This document shows, one piece after another, positions 7,379 through 18,405 of a stretch of DNA of 64,000 nt; positions within the stretch are counted from its first letter, which is position 1, and each line of letters starts with the position of its first letter. Both the position numbers and the translations under genes were made by a program. Location: NCBI RefSeq assembly GCF_943914615.1, contig NZ_CALUCS010000005.1, forward strand, positions 1 to 64,000. Direction: 5' to 3'. Under the pieces are notes generated by a model that had not been told where the DNA came from, ran no database searches, and worked only from the letters and a program-made list of their open reading frames with translations. This DNA is from an uncultured Corynebacterium sp. (GTDB lineage Bacteria > Actinomycetota > Actinomycetes > Mycobacteriales > Mycobacteriaceae).

Positions 7379-9823
7379 TTGGCGCACGCCAGCGAGCAAG
7401 CCGGCGCCGAAGAGCGGGCTGACCTTTCGCGGGGCCTCACGGCTGTCGAAGTAGAGGAGCGCACGCAGCGCGGCGAGGTGAATGCGCAGAGCCGCGGAAC
7501 CGGCCGGAGCGTGGCGCAGATCCTGCGGGCCAACATCTTTACCCGCGTCAATGCCATCCTTGGCGTGCTGTGTGCGATCGTGCTGTCTACCGGTTCGGTC
7601 ATCAACGCCGCCTTCGGCCTGCTCATCATTGCCAACTCCGCGGTGGGTGTGATCCAGGAGCTGCGCGCGAAGAAAACCCTCGACAAGCTGCGCATCGTTG
7701 GCGAATCAGAACCCAGCGTCGTCCGCGATGGCGAGGAAAAGGCCATCCCGCAGCACGAGGTCGTCCTTGGGGACATCATCAAACTCCGCAGCGGAGACGA
7801 GGTTGTGGTGGACGGCACGGTGGTGGCCGGTTCGTTGCGCGTCGACGAATCCCAGCTCACCGGCGAAGCCGATGCCGTGAGCAAGGGCGAGGGCGACGAG
7901 ATTCTCTCCGGATCCTTCGTCAACGAGGGTTCCGCTGTCTTCCGCGCCGATAAGGTCGGCGACGAGGCCTATGCCGCACGCCTGGCCTCCCAGGCCAGCG
8001 AGTTTTCACTGACCGACTCCGTGCTTATGAACGGCATCAACAGCATCCTCAAGGTAATCACCTGGCTGCTTATCCCCACCGGTATCCTCACGATCTGGAC
8101 CCAGCTGGTTCGCTCCGATACGGGCCTGCGCGAATCCATCCTTTCCATGGCTGCGGCGATCGTCCCGATGGTGCCGGAGGGGCTGGTGCTCATGACCTCC
8201 ATCGCCTTCGCCGCGGGCGTGATTCGCCTCGGCAAGTACAAAGCCCTGGTCAATGAGCTCGTCGCTATCGAAGGTCTCGCGCGCGTCGATACGGTGTGCA
8301 CCGACAAGACTGGCACCCTCACCACCAATGAAATGGAGCTGGATTCCATCGTCGCCGCTGACGGCAGCGAAGCTGACGGAGCCTGGGCGCGCAACCTCGC
8401 CTCCATGCTGAACGCCCAGGACGACCTGAACGACACCGCCCGCTCCATCGTGGCCGGACTGCGCGAGCGCGGGGTGGAGCCCGACCAATGGCAGGGTCGC
8501 GAGATTCCCTTTAACTCGCGCTACAAGTTTTCCGGGTTCGCCTGCTCTGACGCCACCGCTTGGATCATGGGCGCCCCCGACGTGCTTTTGCGCGAAGGTG
8601 GCCGCAGCGCAGGAACGGCCGCAGATACCGCCAAGCGGCTGGGCGATCAGGGGCTGCGTGTCCTTGTGTTCGGCAAGCTCGAAGGCGCCGATGGTGCCGG
8701 TGGCGATGCCTGGTCCAACACGGAGAACCTCAGCATGGATTCCGCCCCGCAGCTGGCCGAACCGGTGCTCGTGGTGCTGCGCCAGCAACTGAGGTCCGAC
8801 GCCCGCGAAACGCTCGCGTACTTCGACGAGCAGAACGTGGACATCAAGGTGATCTCTGGCGATAACTCGGATTCCGTGGCGGCGGTCGCGCGCAAGGCGA
8901 CCGACCAGGAGCTCGTAGCGGTGGATGCCCGCACGTTAAACGGCCTGGACGATGAAGCCTTCGATGTCGAGATCAAACGCGGAAGCGTCTTCGGGCGGGT
9001 CAGCCCGGAGCAAAAACAGCAGATGGTGGAATCGCTGCACCGCCAAAACCGCACGGTGGCCATGACCGGCGACGGCGTCAACGACGTGCTGGCGCTAAAG
9101 AAGGCGGACATTGGGGTGGCCATGGGTTCGGGCGCACCCGCAACGCGCAGCGTGGCGCAGCTAGTGCTGCTGACGAACAAGTTCTCCGCATTGCCGCGCG
9201 TGGTGGCCGAGGGGCGCCGGGTGATCGGCAACATCGAGCGCGTGGCGCACCTGTTCCTGACGAAAACGGTCTACTCTGTGGTGCTGGCGCTGGTGGTGGC
9301 TGTGTTGGGGATCTCTTTCCCATTCCAGCCGATTCACGTGACGATCACCGGCTGGTTCACTATCGGCATCCCGGCATTCATTCTTTCGCTGGCTCCGAAC
9401 ACGGAACGTCCGCGGGACGGTTTCGTCAGGCGCGTGCTGTCTTTGGCGATTCCCTCCGGCGTGCTCATCGGCGGCATCTGCGTGACGATGTGGATCATCA
9501 TCTACCCCGGTGCGGAGGTGCCGGAAATTCAGCGGCAACAGGCCGGTACTGCCGTGCTGCTGGCGCTGATCATCATGGGGTTGTGGGTGCTGGGTATTGT
9601 GGCGCGGCCGCTGAATTGGTGGAAGGTGCTTCTGCTGGCCGGCTGTGTGGGTGGCTACCTGGTGATCTTCCTGGTGCCGCCGCTACGCGAGTTGTTGATA
9701 CTGCACACGGGCAACCTGAAACTCATGTTTACGGGGCTGGCCGTGGGTGCGGGAGGGGCGGCGCTCATTGAGGTTGTGCACCAGATCGCCGCCCGCCGGC
9801 AAGCGGCTCTGCGTGAGCCCTAG
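7379..9823 (+). CDS. P-type cation-transporting ATPase (CtpE-like)
   Basis: About 814 residues from a TTG at 7379, chosen because AGGAGG (7368-7373) lies 5 nt upstream. A GTG or ATG start further upstream (7325) is possible but has no ribosome site. It has the E1-E2 actuator motif ESQLTGEAD, the phosphorylated Asp309 in CTDKTGT, the hinge GDGVNDVLALKKADIGVAMG, and a membrane segment with VPEGL rather than CPC. There is no N-terminal metal-binding domain, so it is not a copper or heavy-metal pump. The best overall resemblance is to mycobacterial CtpE (reported calcium uptake). Substrate assignment is inference. Confidence 0.88.
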   Translation: MAHASEQAGAEERADLSRGLTAVEVEERTQRGEVNAQSRGTGRSVAQILRANIFTRVNAILGVLCAIVLSTGSVINAAFGLLIIANSAVGVIQELRAKKTLDKLRIVGESEPSVVRDGEEKAIPQHEVVLGDIIKLRSGDEVVVDGTVVAGSLRVDESQLTGEADAVSKGEGDEILSGSFVNEGSAVFRADKVGDEAYAARLASQASEFSLTDSVLMNGINSILKVITWLLIPTGILTIWTQLVRSDTGLRESILSMAAAIVPMVPEGLVLMTSIAFAAGVIRLGKYKALVNELVAIEGLARVDTVCTDKTGTLTTNEMELDSIVAADGSEADGAWARNLASMLNAQDDLNDTARSIVAGLRERGVEPDQWQGREIPFNSRYKFSGFACSDATAWIMGAPDVLLREGGRSAGTAADTAKRLGDQGLRVLVFGKLEGADGAGGDAWSNTENLSMDSAPQLAEPVLVVLRQQLRSDARETLAYFDEQNVDIKVISGDNSDSVAAVARKATDQELVAVDARTLNGLDDEAFDVEIKRGSVFGRVSPEQKQQMVESLHRQNRTVAMTGDGVNDVLALKKADIGVAMGSGAPATRSVAQLVLLTNKFSALPRVVAEGRRVIGNIERVAHLFLTKTVYSVVLALVVAVLGISFPFQPIHVTITGWFTIGIPAFILSLAPNTERPRDGFVRRVLSLAIPSGVLIGGICVTMWIIIYPGAEVPEIQRQQAGTAVLLALIIMGLWVLGIVARPLNWWKVLLLAGCVGGYLVIFLVPPLRELLILHTGNLKLMFTGLAVGAGGAALIEVVHQIAARRQAALREP

Positions 9824-9832
9824 CTTGCCGGA

Positions 9833-9848
9833 GCTAGTCCGAACTAGC
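9833..9848. terminator. Possible small bidirectional terminator hairpin
   Basis: GCTAGT-CCGA-ACTAGC forms a 6-bp stem between the convergent ATPase and ppa genes. The stem is short and has no clear T-run on either side. Confidence 0.3.
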
Positions 9849-10326
9849 CCTTGTAGCGCTCGATGGCCTCGTCGAGGATCTTCACTGCTTCCTCGGCGTT
9901 GCCCCAACCGGAGCCGTTGACTTCCTTGCCCGGCTCCAGGTCCTTGTAGTGGACGAAGAAGTGCTCGATCTCGTTCTTGGTGAACTGATCGATGTCCTCG
10001 ATGTCCTGGAACTGGTCGAAGCGGACGTCGTCCAGTACGCACAGCAACTTGTCGTCGCCGCCGGCCTCGTCGGTCATCTTGAACACGCCAACCGGGCGGG
10101 CCTCAACGATCACGCCAGGGAAAACCGGCTCCGGCAGGATCACCAGTGCGTCCAGCGGGTCACCGTCTTCGCCCAGGGTGTGGTCGATGAAGCCGTAGTC
10201 GGCCGGGTATGCCATCGGGGTGAACAGGTAGCGGTCGAGGTGGACCTTGCCGGTCTCGTGGTCGATCTCGTACTTGTTGCGGGAACCCTTCGGGATTTCA
10301 ATGGTTACTTCGATCTTTTTGCTCAT
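9844..10326 (-). CDS. ppa: Inorganic pyrophosphatase (family I)
   Basis: A 160-residue soluble family I pyrophosphatase with the metal-binding signature [10 protein letters not shown] near residues 59-68 and [12 protein letters not shown] at the N-terminus. It hydrolyses the pyrophosphate made by biosynthetic reactions. Start: the ATG at 10326 (MSKKIEV) is preceded by TAGAAT and exactly 7 nt, so the mRNA is probably leaderless. A second in-frame ATG 9 nt upstream is less likely. It is divergent from dacB, with 46 bp between the start codons. Confidence 0.95.
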   Translation of the reverse strand: MSKKIEVTIEIPKGSRNKYEIDHETGKVHLDRYLFTPMAYPADYGFIDHTLGEDGDPLDALVILPEPVFPGVIVEARPVGVFKMTDEAGGDDKLLCVLDDVRFDQFQDIEDIDQFTKNEIEHFFVHYKDLEPGKEVNGSGWGNAEEAVKILDEAIERYKG

Positions 10327-10333
10327 GCGCACC

Positions 10334-10339
10334 ATTCTA
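10334..10339 (-). promoter_or_regulatory. -10 hexamer of ppa
   Basis: TAGAAT on the minus strand, 7 nt before the ppa ATG; no Shine-Dalgarno sequence lies between. Confidence 0.55.
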
Positions 10340-10359
10340 ACCGAGCGCCTTTTTTCGGC

Positions 10360-10365
10360 TAGGGT
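10360..10365 (+). promoter_or_regulatory. -10 hexamer of dacB
   Basis: TAGGGT, 7 nt before the GTG start of dacB at 10373. The region between ppa and dacB therefore holds back-to-back promoters. Confidence 0.5.
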
Positions 10366-10372
10366 GAAACGA

Positions 10373-11707
10373 GTGAGTGAGCAGAAGTCCCTGAAAGTAT
10401 GGCTGTGGAGCATCCTCGCCTTCGTGGTCGTCGTCGCGGTCGTGGTGGGGGCTGCTGTGGTGTGGTCACTAAACGGTCGCTACGAGGTGCAGGCCACCGA
10501 GCAGCTGGCTGAGCCCACGCCGGTGATGCACGCGCCCGAGGGGGAAGTGCCGGATGTGCAGGCAGCCATTCAGCGCGCTGCAGCGGATCCGGCACTGGGG
10601 GTGCTGTCTGCCTCCGTCACCGATGTTGAGACCGGCGAGGTGCTGTGGGCGAAGGACGAAAACCGGAGGCTCACCCCAGCTTCTGCCACCAAGCTGTACA
10701 CTGCAGCAGCCGCGATCCTGGCGCTGGACGAAGATAGCCGCTGGTCCACCGACCTACTGCAGGATCCGAACGATCCTGGTCGGCTGATCCTGCGCAGCGA
10801 TGGCGATGTTTCGCTGTCCCGCGATGGTGAGGGCTTCTTCACCGATGCAGCCTCGGTAGCCAAGCTGGCCGAGAAGGCGAAGAAGAAGCTGGGCGGCCAG
10901 GCCGTGACCTCCATTGTCGTGGATAACTCGATCCGCTCCGGCGACCTTTTCAACAAGACCTGGGACCGTGAGGACATCGACGGTGGCAACGTTGCCAACT
11001 TGGATGCCGTCATGCTCGATGCCGGCCGCCTCAACCCCTATAAGTCCGATTCCGCCCGCTCCCACAACCCTGGTGAGGATGTGGGGCGCGCTCTCGCAGA
11101 TGCGCTCGGCGCGGATGCGGAAGTCACTGTTTCTGAGGAAGTGACGCCCAGTCTCGGTGACCAAGACCCCATCGCAAGCGTTAAGTCTGCGCCGCTGAAC
11201 GTGCGCCTGCGCGACATGCTGGTACACAGCGACAACATCATGGCCGAGGCCATTGGCCGGGAGATTGCGGAGTCCCAGGGCAAGCCGCAGACCTTCGAGG
11301 GAGCCACGAGCGCGACCCTCGACGTGCTGAAGGAGCACAGCATCGATACCAAGGATGCGACCCTCTTCGACAATTCCGGCATGAGCGAGAAGAATCGCCT
11401 GACCGCCCACGAGCTAGATGGGGTGCTCTCCAATAAGGAGGTGCGCGACATCTTGGACATGCTGCCGGTATCCAGCGTGGAGGGCACACTGGAGGCGCGC
11501 TATGGTTCCGGCTCCGGCGCGGAGGACTCCGCCGGCTGGGTGCGCGCCAAGACCGGCACTCTTTCCGGCGTGAACGCTCTGGCCGGCACGGTTATGACGG
11601 ATTCCGGACGGGCGCTGACGTTTGCGTTCCTCTCCAATGAGTCCGATCCCAACTCCGCCCGTCCGGCGCTGGATCGGCTGGCGAACGCGGTGCGTTCAGC
11701 CAAGTAG
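10373..11707 (+). CDS. dacB: D-alanyl-D-alanine carboxypeptidase/endopeptidase (PBP4, peptidase S13)
   Basis: A 444-residue penicillin-binding protein. An N-terminal membrane segment (about residues 11-31) anchors it outside the membrane. The catalytic motifs are SATK (Ser104, Lys107), SDN in VHSDNIMAE, and KTG in AKTGTLSG. It trims peptidoglycan stem peptides. Start: GTG at 10373, 7 nt downstream of a -10-like TAGGGT. A longer frame to 10247 overlaps ppa and lacks family similarity. It is followed after 21 bp by tilS. Confidence 0.92.
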   Translation: MSEQKSLKVWLWSILAFVVVVAVVVGAAVVWSLNGRYEVQATEQLAEPTPVMHAPEGEVPDVQAAIQRAAADPALGVLSASVTDVETGEVLWAKDENRRLTPASATKLYTAAAAILALDEDSRWSTDLLQDPNDPGRLILRSDGDVSLSRDGEGFFTDAASVAKLAEKAKKKLGGQAVTSIVVDNSIRSGDLFNKTWDREDIDGGNVANLDAVMLDAGRLNPYKSDSARSHNPGEDVGRALADALGADAEVTVSEEVTPSLGDQDPIASVKSAPLNVRLRDMLVHSDNIMAEAIGREIAESQGKPQTFEGATSATLDVLKEHSIDTKDATLFDNSGMSEKNRLTAHELDGVLSNKEVRDILDMLPVSSVEGTLEARYGSGSGAEDSAGWVRAKTGTLSGVNALAGTVMTDSGRALTFAFLSNESDPNSARPALDRLANAVRSAK

Positions 11708-11728
11708 GCGCAGCAAACCGAGGAAGCC

Positions 11729-12781
11729 ATGAGTGTGCAGTCCCAGATCCGGGCCTGGCTGCGAGAGCTGGAAACCGGGGAAGCCAGCGGCGGCGGAACC
11801 AGTGAAACCAGCCCCGAGCCCTCAGCGTGTGCAACACAGGTTTGCGCCGGGGTGACAGTGGGGCTTTCCGGCGGGGCGGACTCCCTGGCACTGGTGCACG
11901 GCCTGCTGCGCTGCGGAGTGAAAGTACACGCGGTGGTGGTGGACCATCAGCTGCAGGAAGGCTCCGCGCAGGTGGCGCGTCAGGCCGCGGATACCGCACT
12001 GTCCCTAGGCGCGACGGCGGAGATCCGCACTGTCGACGTGGAAGGTCCAGGGGAGGGTCCGGCGCGCCAGGCGCGCTATGAAGCTCTGGGCGCGGCAGCT
12101 GCCGGGCGGCCCCTCCTGGTAGCCCACACGGCGGATGATGACGCAGAAGGGATGCTCATCGGGCTGGTTCGCGGCTCCGGGGCGGAAGCCATCGCCGGGA
12201 TGCGATCCGTGCACACCGACCACGCGGCCGTGGCCGCGGGGGCCACATGGCTCGGCCGCCCGCTGCTGAACTGCACCCGCGCGGAGACAGAGGCCGAATG
12301 CCGCGCCGCCGGCCTTAACTGGTGGGAGGATCCGCACAACTCCAGCGATGCCTACCTGCGTAGCCGCATCCGCACGCACGTGCTGCCATACCTGCAGAAT
12401 GCACTCGGGGAGCATATCGGTGCGAACATGACCCGCACCGCGCGGATGCTCCGTGAAGACGTCGAGCTGCTCGACGAGCTCGCTGGGCGGGAACTGCAGG
12501 CGGCGGAGGAGGGGGCGTCATTAAACTGCGCCGAACTACAACAACAACCAGCGGCACTGCGGCGCCGAGTGCTCAAACAATGGCTAGCAGATAAGTCCGG
12601 ACCCCTCACGAGCGCACACCTCAACGCGATAGACGCGCTGGTCATCGCATGGAAAGGACAAGGAGGGGCGGCCGTGCCATGGCCCCAAAACTCATCTGCA
12701 CCCAGCGAGCAACGGCGCACCCACCGACTCGTCGTGCAACGCCGCGATGGTTACCTACAGTTAGCGACTGTCCCCAGGTAG
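11729..12781 (+). CDS. tilS: tRNA(Ile)-lysidine synthase
   Basis: A 350-residue PP-loop ATPase with SGGADS at 47-52. It converts the wobble cytidine of the tRNA-Ile that reads AUA codons to lysidine. The N-terminal catalytic domain is followed by a TilS substrate-binding region with [12 protein letters not shown] at about 210-221. It lies between dacB and hpt, and tilS-hpt-ftsH is the common bacterial order. The ATG at 11729 follows GAGGAAG. Confidence 0.93.
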   Translation: MSVQSQIRAWLRELETGEASGGGTSETSPEPSACATQVCAGVTVGLSGGADSLALVHGLLRCGVKVHAVVVDHQLQEGSAQVARQAADTALSLGATAEIRTVDVEGPGEGPARQARYEALGAAAAGRPLLVAHTADDDAEGMLIGLVRGSGAEAIAGMRSVHTDHAAVAAGATWLGRPLLNCTRAETEAECRAAGLNWWEDPHNSSDAYLRSRIRTHVLPYLQNALGEHIGANMTRTARMLREDVELLDELAGRELQAAEEGASLNCAELQQQPAALRRRVLKQWLADKSGPLTSAHLNAIDALVIAWKGQGGAAVPWPQNSSAPSEQRRTHRLVVQRRDGYLQLATVPR

Positions 12782-12899
12782 CAGCAGCGCGCTAGAATGC
12801 CAGGCAGGCACAAAACGGCGAAGCCAATGCCGCGGAGCCAAGACAGCGAAGCCACACTGCGAAAGCACTGCAAAACAAACGAGGAAAACGAGGTCTGCG

Positions 12900-13481
12900 A
12901 TGCACAGCGAGAAGAACTTCAACGTCCCGGAAAACCCATACGGCGACGATCTGGAAAGTATCCTCATCGACGAAGAAACGCTGCACACCCGCATCAACGA
13001 GCTGGCCAAGGCCACCGCTGACCGCTTCCGCGACGAGGAAGACGACCTCATCCTGATCTGCGTGTTGAAGGGCGCGGTGTTCTTTATTACCGACTTCGCG
13101 CGGGCGATCGACATCCCGACGCAGCTGGAGTTCATGGCCGTGAGCTCCTACGGAAACTCCACCAGCTCCTCCGGCGTGGTGCGCATCCTGAAGGACCTGG
13201 ACCGCGACATCGAGGGGCGCAACGTGGTGATCGTCGAGGACATCATCGACTCCGGCCTGACCCTTTCCTGGCTGCTGAAGAACCTGCGCAACCGCAACCC
13301 GAAGTCCCTGTCCGTCGTAACGCTGCTGCGCAAGCCGGAGGCACAGAAAGTGCAGATTGACCTGGCTGAGGTCGGCTTCGACATCCCCAACGAGTTCGTT
13401 GTGGGCTACGGCCTGGACTTTGCCGAGCGCTACCGCGACCTGCCCTACGTGGGCACCCTGCACCCTCGCGTTTACCAGTAA
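12900..13481 (+). CDS. hpt: Hypoxanthine(-guanine) phosphoribosyltransferase
   Basis: A 193-residue purine salvage enzyme with the PRPP-binding loop [13 protein letters not shown] at about 101-113 and the CVLKGAVFF motif near 58-66. It converts hypoxanthine or guanine plus PRPP to the nucleotide. The AGGAAAACGAGG stretch upstream supplies a ribosome site for the ATG at 12900. It stands between tilS and ftsH. Confidence 0.94.
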   Translation: MHSEKNFNVPENPYGDDLESILIDEETLHTRINELAKATADRFRDEEDDLILICVLKGAVFFITDFARAIDIPTQLEFMAVSSYGNSTSSSGVVRILKDLDRDIEGRNVVIVEDIIDSGLTLSWLLKNLRNRNPKSLSVVTLLRKPEAQKVQIDLAEVGFDIPNEFVVGYGLDFAERYRDLPYVGTLHPRVYQ

Positions 13482-13549
13482 AGCGCTAGATTTAAGCGAC
13501 ATAGAGAGCTGTTCGCACGGCATTTAGAACCAACAACACTCTAGGAAAT

Positions 13550-15949
13550 ATGGAAAAGAAGAAGGTACTGAGGATCGCGGGCATTGTCGCCGTGATCCTC
13601 ATCGCGATCTATGCGTTCGGTGTTTTAACTGATGACGCCCGCGGCTACGACGAGGTCGAGACTTCGGTAGCGCTGAAGCAGCTGGAAGACAAGAACGTCA
13701 AGGAAGCTCAGATCAACGATCGTGAGCAGCAGGTACAGCTGAAGCTGAAGGACTCCATCGAGGTCGAAGGCAAGGAGGGCATCGAGCAGGTCATCGCGAA
13801 GTACCCTGGCCGCGCGGCGCCAGAGATCTTCGACGCGGTAAAGAAATCCGAGGCGGAGAAGTACAACACCAAGGTCACTGAGGATAGCTTCCTGGGCAGC
13901 CTGCTGGTGATGCTGCTGCCGATGCTGCTGATCTTCGCGCTGCTGATGTTCATGCTGTCCCGCATGCAGGGCGGCGGTGGCATGGGTGCCTTCGGCTTCG
14001 GCAAATCCACCGCCAAGCAGCTGAACAAGGACAACCCGGATACAACCTTCGACGACGTAGCCGGTGCCGACGAGGCCGTGGAGGAGCTGGACGAGATCCG
14101 CGACTTCCTGACCGACCCGAGCCGCTATGAAGCGTTGGGGGCAAAGATCCCACGCGGCGTGCTGCTGTACGGCCCGCCCGGTACGGGTAAGACGCTGCTG
14201 GCCCGCGCCGTGGCCGGCGAGGCGGGCGTGCCCTTCTTTACGATTTCCGGTTCCGACTTCGTGGAGATGTTCGTCGGTGTGGGCGCCTCCCGCGTGCGCG
14301 ACCTGTTTAAGCAGGCTAAGGAGAACTCGCCGTGCATCATCTTCGTCGATGAGATCGACGCGGTCGGCCGTCAGCGTGGCGCCGGCATGGGCGGCGGCCA
14401 CGACGAACGTGAGCAGACTCTGAACCAGCTGCTGGTGGAAATGGACGGCTTCGGCGACCGCGACGGAGTGATCCTGATGGCCGCCACCAACCGTCCGGAC
14501 ATCCTGGATCCAGCGCTGCTGCGCCCGGGCCGCTTCGACCGCCAGATCCCGGTGACCAACCCGGACCTGGCGGGCCGCGAGCAGATCCTGAACGTGCATG
14601 CGAAGGACAAGCCGCTGGCCAAGGACGTGGACCTGAAGTCGCTGGCCAAGCGCACCGCGGGCATGTCCGGTGCGGACCTGGAAAACGTGCTGAACGAGGC
14701 CGCCCTGCTGACCGCCCGCGTGGACGGCAACGTGATTACCGCCGACGCGCTGGAAGAGGCCACCGACCGCGTGGTGGGTGGCCCGCGCCGCAGCTCGAAG
14801 ATCATCTCTGAGCACGAGAAGAAGGTCACCGCCTACCACGAGGGCGGCCACACGCTGGCTGCCTGGGCGATGAAGGACATCGACCGCGTCTACAAGGTGA
14901 CGATCCTGGCGCGCGGCCGTACCGGTGGCCACGCCATGACCGCCCCCGAGGACGACAAGGGCATGTACAACCGCTCCGAGCTGTTCGCCCGCCTGGTCTT
15001 CGCCATGGGTGGCCGTGCAGCCGAGGAGCTGGTCTTCGGTAACCCGACCACTGGCGCTTCTGCGGATATTGAGATGGCCACGAACATCGCCCGCGCGATG
15101 GTGGTGGAGTACGGCATGAGCCCGGTTGTGGGTGCCGTGAAGTATGGCCAGGACGAAGGTGACCCGTTCGTCGGCCGTGGCGGCCAGGGCGGCAACCAGC
15201 CGTCTCAGAACGTGGCCAACCAGATCGACGAACAGGTGCGCATGCTGATGAACAAGGCTCAGCAGGTGGCCTACGACGTCCTGCGTGAGAACCGGGATTA
15301 CCTGGACACCCTGGCTTCCAAGCTGCTGGAGAAGGAAACTCTGCGCCGCCCGGACCTGGAGGCCATCTTCGAGGGCATCGATACCCGCGAGGTGTCGGAC
15401 ATCTTCCCGATGCAGGATCTGGACCGCCCGTGTGATCACCGCGATCCGGTGAAGACCCCGGTCGAGCTGGCCCGCGAGCGTGGCGAGGAGCCACCGGAGA
15501 AGACCAACTTCTTCTCCGCCGCTCGCCGTGCCCGCATGGAAAAGCGCAAGGCGCAGAACGAGCAGCGCCAGGCCGAGCGCCTGCAGCAGGGACAGCAGCA
15601 GTTCCCGCAGATCCAGCACGCCCCGCAGAGGCAGCAGGCGCCGCACGGGCAGCAGAGTCTAATGGGGCAGGGCACTGCCCGCCCGGTTCCGCCGGAAGAG
15701 GAGCGCGGCTTCCGCCTGCCCGACAACGAGCAGCCAGATCACCAGCCGGAGAAGCCCGCGCAGCAGAAGCAAACTGTGCAGCCCGAGCAGCAGCCGCAGG
15801 CAGAGCAGCAGCGCCCGCAAGACTCACAGGAATCGCAGGTGCGTTACCGCCGCGGCGAGATGCCGGAGCAGACGTTCCCTTGGGATAAGCACAACGGTGG
15901 CTACAACGGCAACGAGTCCGGTGGCCAGCACAGGCAGGAAGACAAGTAG
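13550..15949 (+). CDS. ftsH: ATP-dependent zinc metalloprotease FtsH
   Basis: A 799-residue membrane AAA protease. Two transmembrane segments (about 7-25 and 116-138) flank the FtsH extracellular domain. Walker A lies at 208-215 (GPPGTGKT), Walker B at 264-270 (FVDEID), and arginine fingers in LLRPGRFDR. The zinc site H430-E-G-G-H434 has Gly in place of the usual Ala but keeps HExxH. After the protease domain (ends about 620) comes a low-complexity, glutamine- and proline-rich tail of roughly 150 residues. It degrades misfolded membrane and regulatory proteins. Its stop overlaps the folE start by one base (TAGTG). Confidence 0.96.
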   Translation: MEKKKVLRIAGIVAVILIAIYAFGVLTDDARGYDEVETSVALKQLEDKNVKEAQINDREQQVQLKLKDSIEVEGKEGIEQVIAKYPGRAAPEIFDAVKKSEAEKYNTKVTEDSFLGSLLVMLLPMLLIFALLMFMLSRMQGGGGMGAFGFGKSTAKQLNKDNPDTTFDDVAGADEAVEELDEIRDFLTDPSRYEALGAKIPRGVLLYGPPGTGKTLLARAVAGEAGVPFFTISGSDFVEMFVGVGASRVRDLFKQAKENSPCIIFVDEIDAVGRQRGAGMGGGHDEREQTLNQLLVEMDGFGDRDGVILMAATNRPDILDPALLRPGRFDRQIPVTNPDLAGREQILNVHAKDKPLAKDVDLKSLAKRTAGMSGADLENVLNEAALLTARVDGNVITADALEEATDRVVGGPRRSSKIISEHEKKVTAYHEGGHTLAAWAMKDIDRVYKVTILARGRTGGHAMTAPEDDKGMYNRSELFARLVFAMGGRAAEELVFGNPTTGASADIEMATNIARAMVVEYGMSPVVGAVKYGQDEGDPFVGRGGQGGNQPSQNVANQIDEQVRMLMNKAQQVAYDVLRENRDYLDTLASKLLEKETLRRPDLEAIFEGIDTREVSDIFPMQDLDRPCDHRDPVKTPVELARERGEEPPEKTNFFSAARRARMEKRKAQNEQRQAERLQQGQQQFPQIQHAPQRQQAPHGQQSLMGQGTARPVPPEEERGFRLPDNEQPDHQPEKPAQQKQTVQPEQQPQAEQQRPQDSQESQVRYRRGEMPEQTFPWDKHNGGYNGNESGGQHRQEDK

Positions 15950-16545
15950 TGAATAACCCACAGCAGCCGCTCGACTCCGGCTCCTTCGACCAGGAGCGGG
16001 CAGAGGCGGCCATCCGCGAACTCCTTTTCGCCATTGGCGAAGACCCCGACCGTGAGGGTTTGCAGGAAACCCCGGCCCGCGTGGCCCGCGCCTACCGCGA
16101 GACGTGCGCCGGGCTATACGAGGACCCGACGGAGGTTCTCAACAAGACCTTCAGCGAGGATCACCGCGAGCTGGTGCTCGTGCGTGACATCACCTTCTAC
16201 TCCATGTGCGAGCACCACCTGGTGCCCTTCTTTGGCAAGGCGCACATCGGGTACATCCCCGGCGAATCCGGCAAGGTCACCGGCCTGTCCAAGCTGGCCC
16301 GCCTGATCGATGGTCTGGCGAAGCGCCCGCAGGTCCAGGAACGCCTGACCTCGCAGGTGGCCGACGCGTTGGTGGACAAGCTGGACCCTTCCGCAGTGAT
16401 CGTTGTGCTGGAGGCCGAGCACCTGTGCATGGCCATGCGTGGCATCCGTAAGCCCGGCGCTAACACGGTGACCTCCGCGGTGCGCGGCGGATTCCAGAAG
16501 AATGCGGCCTCCCGCGCAGAGGCAATGGCGCTGATCCGACCGTGA
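15949..16545 (+). CDS. folE: GTP cyclohydrolase I
   Basis: A 198-residue enzyme making dihydroneopterin triphosphate from GTP, the first step of folate synthesis. The zinc ligands lie in [10 protein letters not shown] and in EHLCMAMRG. The GTG at 15949 shares one base with the ftsH stop, so translation is coupled. It is the first gene of the tight folE-folP-folB-folK operon. Confidence 0.95.
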   Translation: MNNPQQPLDSGSFDQERAEAAIRELLFAIGEDPDREGLQETPARVARAYRETCAGLYEDPTEVLNKTFSEDHRELVLVRDITFYSMCEHHLVPFFGKAHIGYIPGESGKVTGLSKLARLIDGLAKRPQVQERLTSQVADALVDKLDPSAVIVVLEAEHLCMAMRGIRKPGANTVTSAVRGGFQKNAASRAEAMALIRP

Positions 16546-17450
16546 CTGGTTCCATCGTGACTGATCCCAGCGCAAACAACCCCCAGCGCACCCTCGTTAT
16601 GGGCATCCTCAACGTCACTGAGGATTCCTTCTCCGACGGCGGGGCCTACCCGGACACCGCGGCCGCGCTGGCGCACGCCGAGGCGATGGTCGCCGACGGC
16701 GCGGACATCATCGACGTCGGCGGGGAATCCACCCGCCCGGGTGCCATCCGCGTCGCCCCGGAGGTCGAGGCCGCCCGCGTCACCCCCGTCATCGAGGAAC
16801 TATCCCGCCGGGGAATCGCCACCAGCATCGACACGATGCGGGCATCCACGGCGCGGGCCGCCTGGAAAGCGGGCGTCACCTACCTCAACGACGTCTCCGG
16901 CGGCCTGGCGGACCCGGACATGCTGCCGTTGGCTGCGGAATCCGGCCTGCCGATCATTCTGATGCACTGGAACAAGGGAAACGCCGCGGACTTCGCCGGA
17001 GCTGAGGGCTACCACGATCACGGCGAGGACATCGTCGGCCACGTCATCGGTTGGCTTGAGCAGAGGATCGAAGCGGCGGAGGCGGTAGGCATCACCAAGA
17101 AACAGATCTACCTAGACCCCGGCATCGGGTTCGCGAAGACTCCGCAGGAAAACTGGCAGCTCCTCGGCGCGACCGAGCGGCTGGTGCAGATGGGATATCC
17201 GGTGCTGGTGGGGGCCTCGCGCAAGCGCTTCCTCACCGCGCTGCGCCCCGCAAGCGACGGCAACCCCGGCACCCCAGAATCGGCGGACGATGCGACGGCG
17301 GCCACCTCCGCGCTGGCGGCGGCAGTTGGCGCGTGGGCCGTCCGGGTGCATAAAGTAGCCCCGACACGGGCCGCAGTGGACGTCGCACACGCAATGGCTA
17401 CCGGACGCGGCCCCGACATCGACGAGCAATGGAGGGCGCGACGTGGCTGA
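16542..17450 (+). CDS. folP: Dihydropteroate synthase
   Basis: A 302-residue TIM-barrel enzyme joining p-aminobenzoate to the pterin; the sulfonamide target. It shows the two pterin-binding signatures [15 protein letters not shown] (about 21-35) and [10 protein letters not shown] (about 59-68). The GTG start at 16542 overlaps the folE stop by 4 nt. A seemingly later start would lose the N-terminal strand. Confidence 0.95.
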   Translation: MTGSIVTDPSANNPQRTLVMGILNVTEDSFSDGGAYPDTAAALAHAEAMVADGADIIDVGGESTRPGAIRVAPEVEAARVTPVIEELSRRGIATSIDTMRASTARAAWKAGVTYLNDVSGGLADPDMLPLAAESGLPIILMHWNKGNAADFAGAEGYHDHGEDIVGHVIGWLEQRIEAAEAVGITKKQIYLDPGIGFAKTPQENWQLLGATERLVQMGYPVLVGASRKRFLTALRPASDGNPGTPESADDATAATSALAAAVGAWAVRVHKVAPTRAAVDVAHAMATGRGPDIDEQWRARRG

Positions 17451-17808
17451 CCGCATCGAGCTCATCGGCGTGGAGGCTTTCGGCCACCACGGCGTGTTTT
17501 CACACGAAAAAGACACCGGCCAGAAGTTCATCGTGGACATGGTGGTGTGGACGGACTTCCGCGCCGCGGCAGATTCGGACTCGTTGGAAGACACGATCAA
17601 CTACGTGCAGCTGGCCGACATCGCGGTGAACGCGGTCGGGGTGCAGGAAGGCCACGACCTGATCGAAACCCTGGCCTCGAACATCGCGGACCAGATCGCG
17701 GCGCTGGGCGGGGTGTACGCGGTGGAGGTCACGGTGCACAAGCCGCAGGCGCCGATCGCCCACCCGTTCGGAGACGTGCGGGTGGTGGCGCGGAGGTCCA
17801 AGCGATGA
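17443..17808 (+). CDS. folB: Dihydroneopterin aldolase
   Basis: A 121-residue protein with the family start [18 protein letters not shown] and the active-site Lys in TVHKPQAPI near residue 103. It converts dihydroneopterin to 6-hydroxymethyl-dihydropterin and glycolaldehyde. GTG at 17443 overlaps folP by 8 nt. Confidence 0.94.
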   Translation: MADRIELIGVEAFGHHGVFSHEKDTGQKFIVDMVVWTDFRAAADSDSLEDTINYVQLADIAVNAVGVQEGHDLIETLASNIADQIAALGGVYAVEVTVHKPQAPIAHPFGDVRVVARRSKR

Positions 17809-18368
17809 TCACAGCCTTCCTGGGAATCGGCTCGAACATGCCCGGTGACGTGGGCAGCCCCACCGCACAGATCGAACGCGCCTACGAGCTGCTGGCGATG
17901 CACCCGGCCATCGAGGTTGTGGAGAAGTCGCGGATCTTCGTCACCCCGCCGTGGGGTGGGGTGGAGCAGCAGGAGTTCCGCAACTCCGTGGTGGCCGTAC
18001 GCACGTCGCTGGACCCGCTCGCGCTGCTGCACCACTGCCAATTTGCCGAGGCCGTCGCGGGGCGGGAGCGCGAGGTCCGGTGGGGCCCGCGCACCGTCGA
18101 TGTGGACATTCTTTTTTGTTTTGACGCCCAGTCCCAGCCCCTGCAGTCCCAGGGAAAGTGGGGGTTTGAACTCGTTATTCCCCATCCTTATGCCCACGAG
18201 CGGGCGTTTGTGCTGGTGCCGCTGAGCGACCTGCAGCTGGCCCGGGAACCCTGGTGTACCTTGGGCGGGCGAGGCATCCTGGAGTGGCTGGAAGAGGTTG
18301 ATCCGGCCGAGCGGAAGGCCATCGTCCCGGCTGATCGATCCGAACTATCGGACCCTGGCGAGAGCTAA
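17805..18368 (+). CDS. folK: 6-Hydroxymethyl-dihydropterin pyrophosphokinase
   Basis: A 187-residue HPPK with FLGIGSNMPGD at the N-terminus and the family signature RWGPRTVDVDIL at about 98-109. It activates hydroxymethyl-dihydropterin with ATP for FolP. The ATG at 17805 overlaps the folB stop (ATGA). Sequence upstream in this frame is a shadow of folB and was excluded. Confidence 0.95.
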   Translation: MITAFLGIGSNMPGDVGSPTAQIERAYELLAMHPAIEVVEKSRIFVTPPWGGVEQQEFRNSVVAVRTSLDPLALLHHCQFAEAVAGREREVRWGPRTVDVDILFCFDAQSQPLQSQGKWGFELVIPHPYAHERAFVLVPLSDLQLAREPWCTLGGRGILEWLEEVDPAERKAIVPADRSELSDPGES

Positions 18369-18405
18369 GGGCGAGAACTAAAGACGAGGGATAAAGAGGC
18401 AGCAC

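Noticed and set aside
14834..14851. HEGGH instead of HEAGH in FtsH as a broken active site
   Set aside because: HExxH zinc ligands and the catalytic Glu are intact; Gly for Ala is a conservative change.
13625..15646. A 673-codon open frame antisense to ftsH
   Set aside because: It has no domain or start signal, and lies opposite a clear essential gene. Such frames are common in high-GC DNA.
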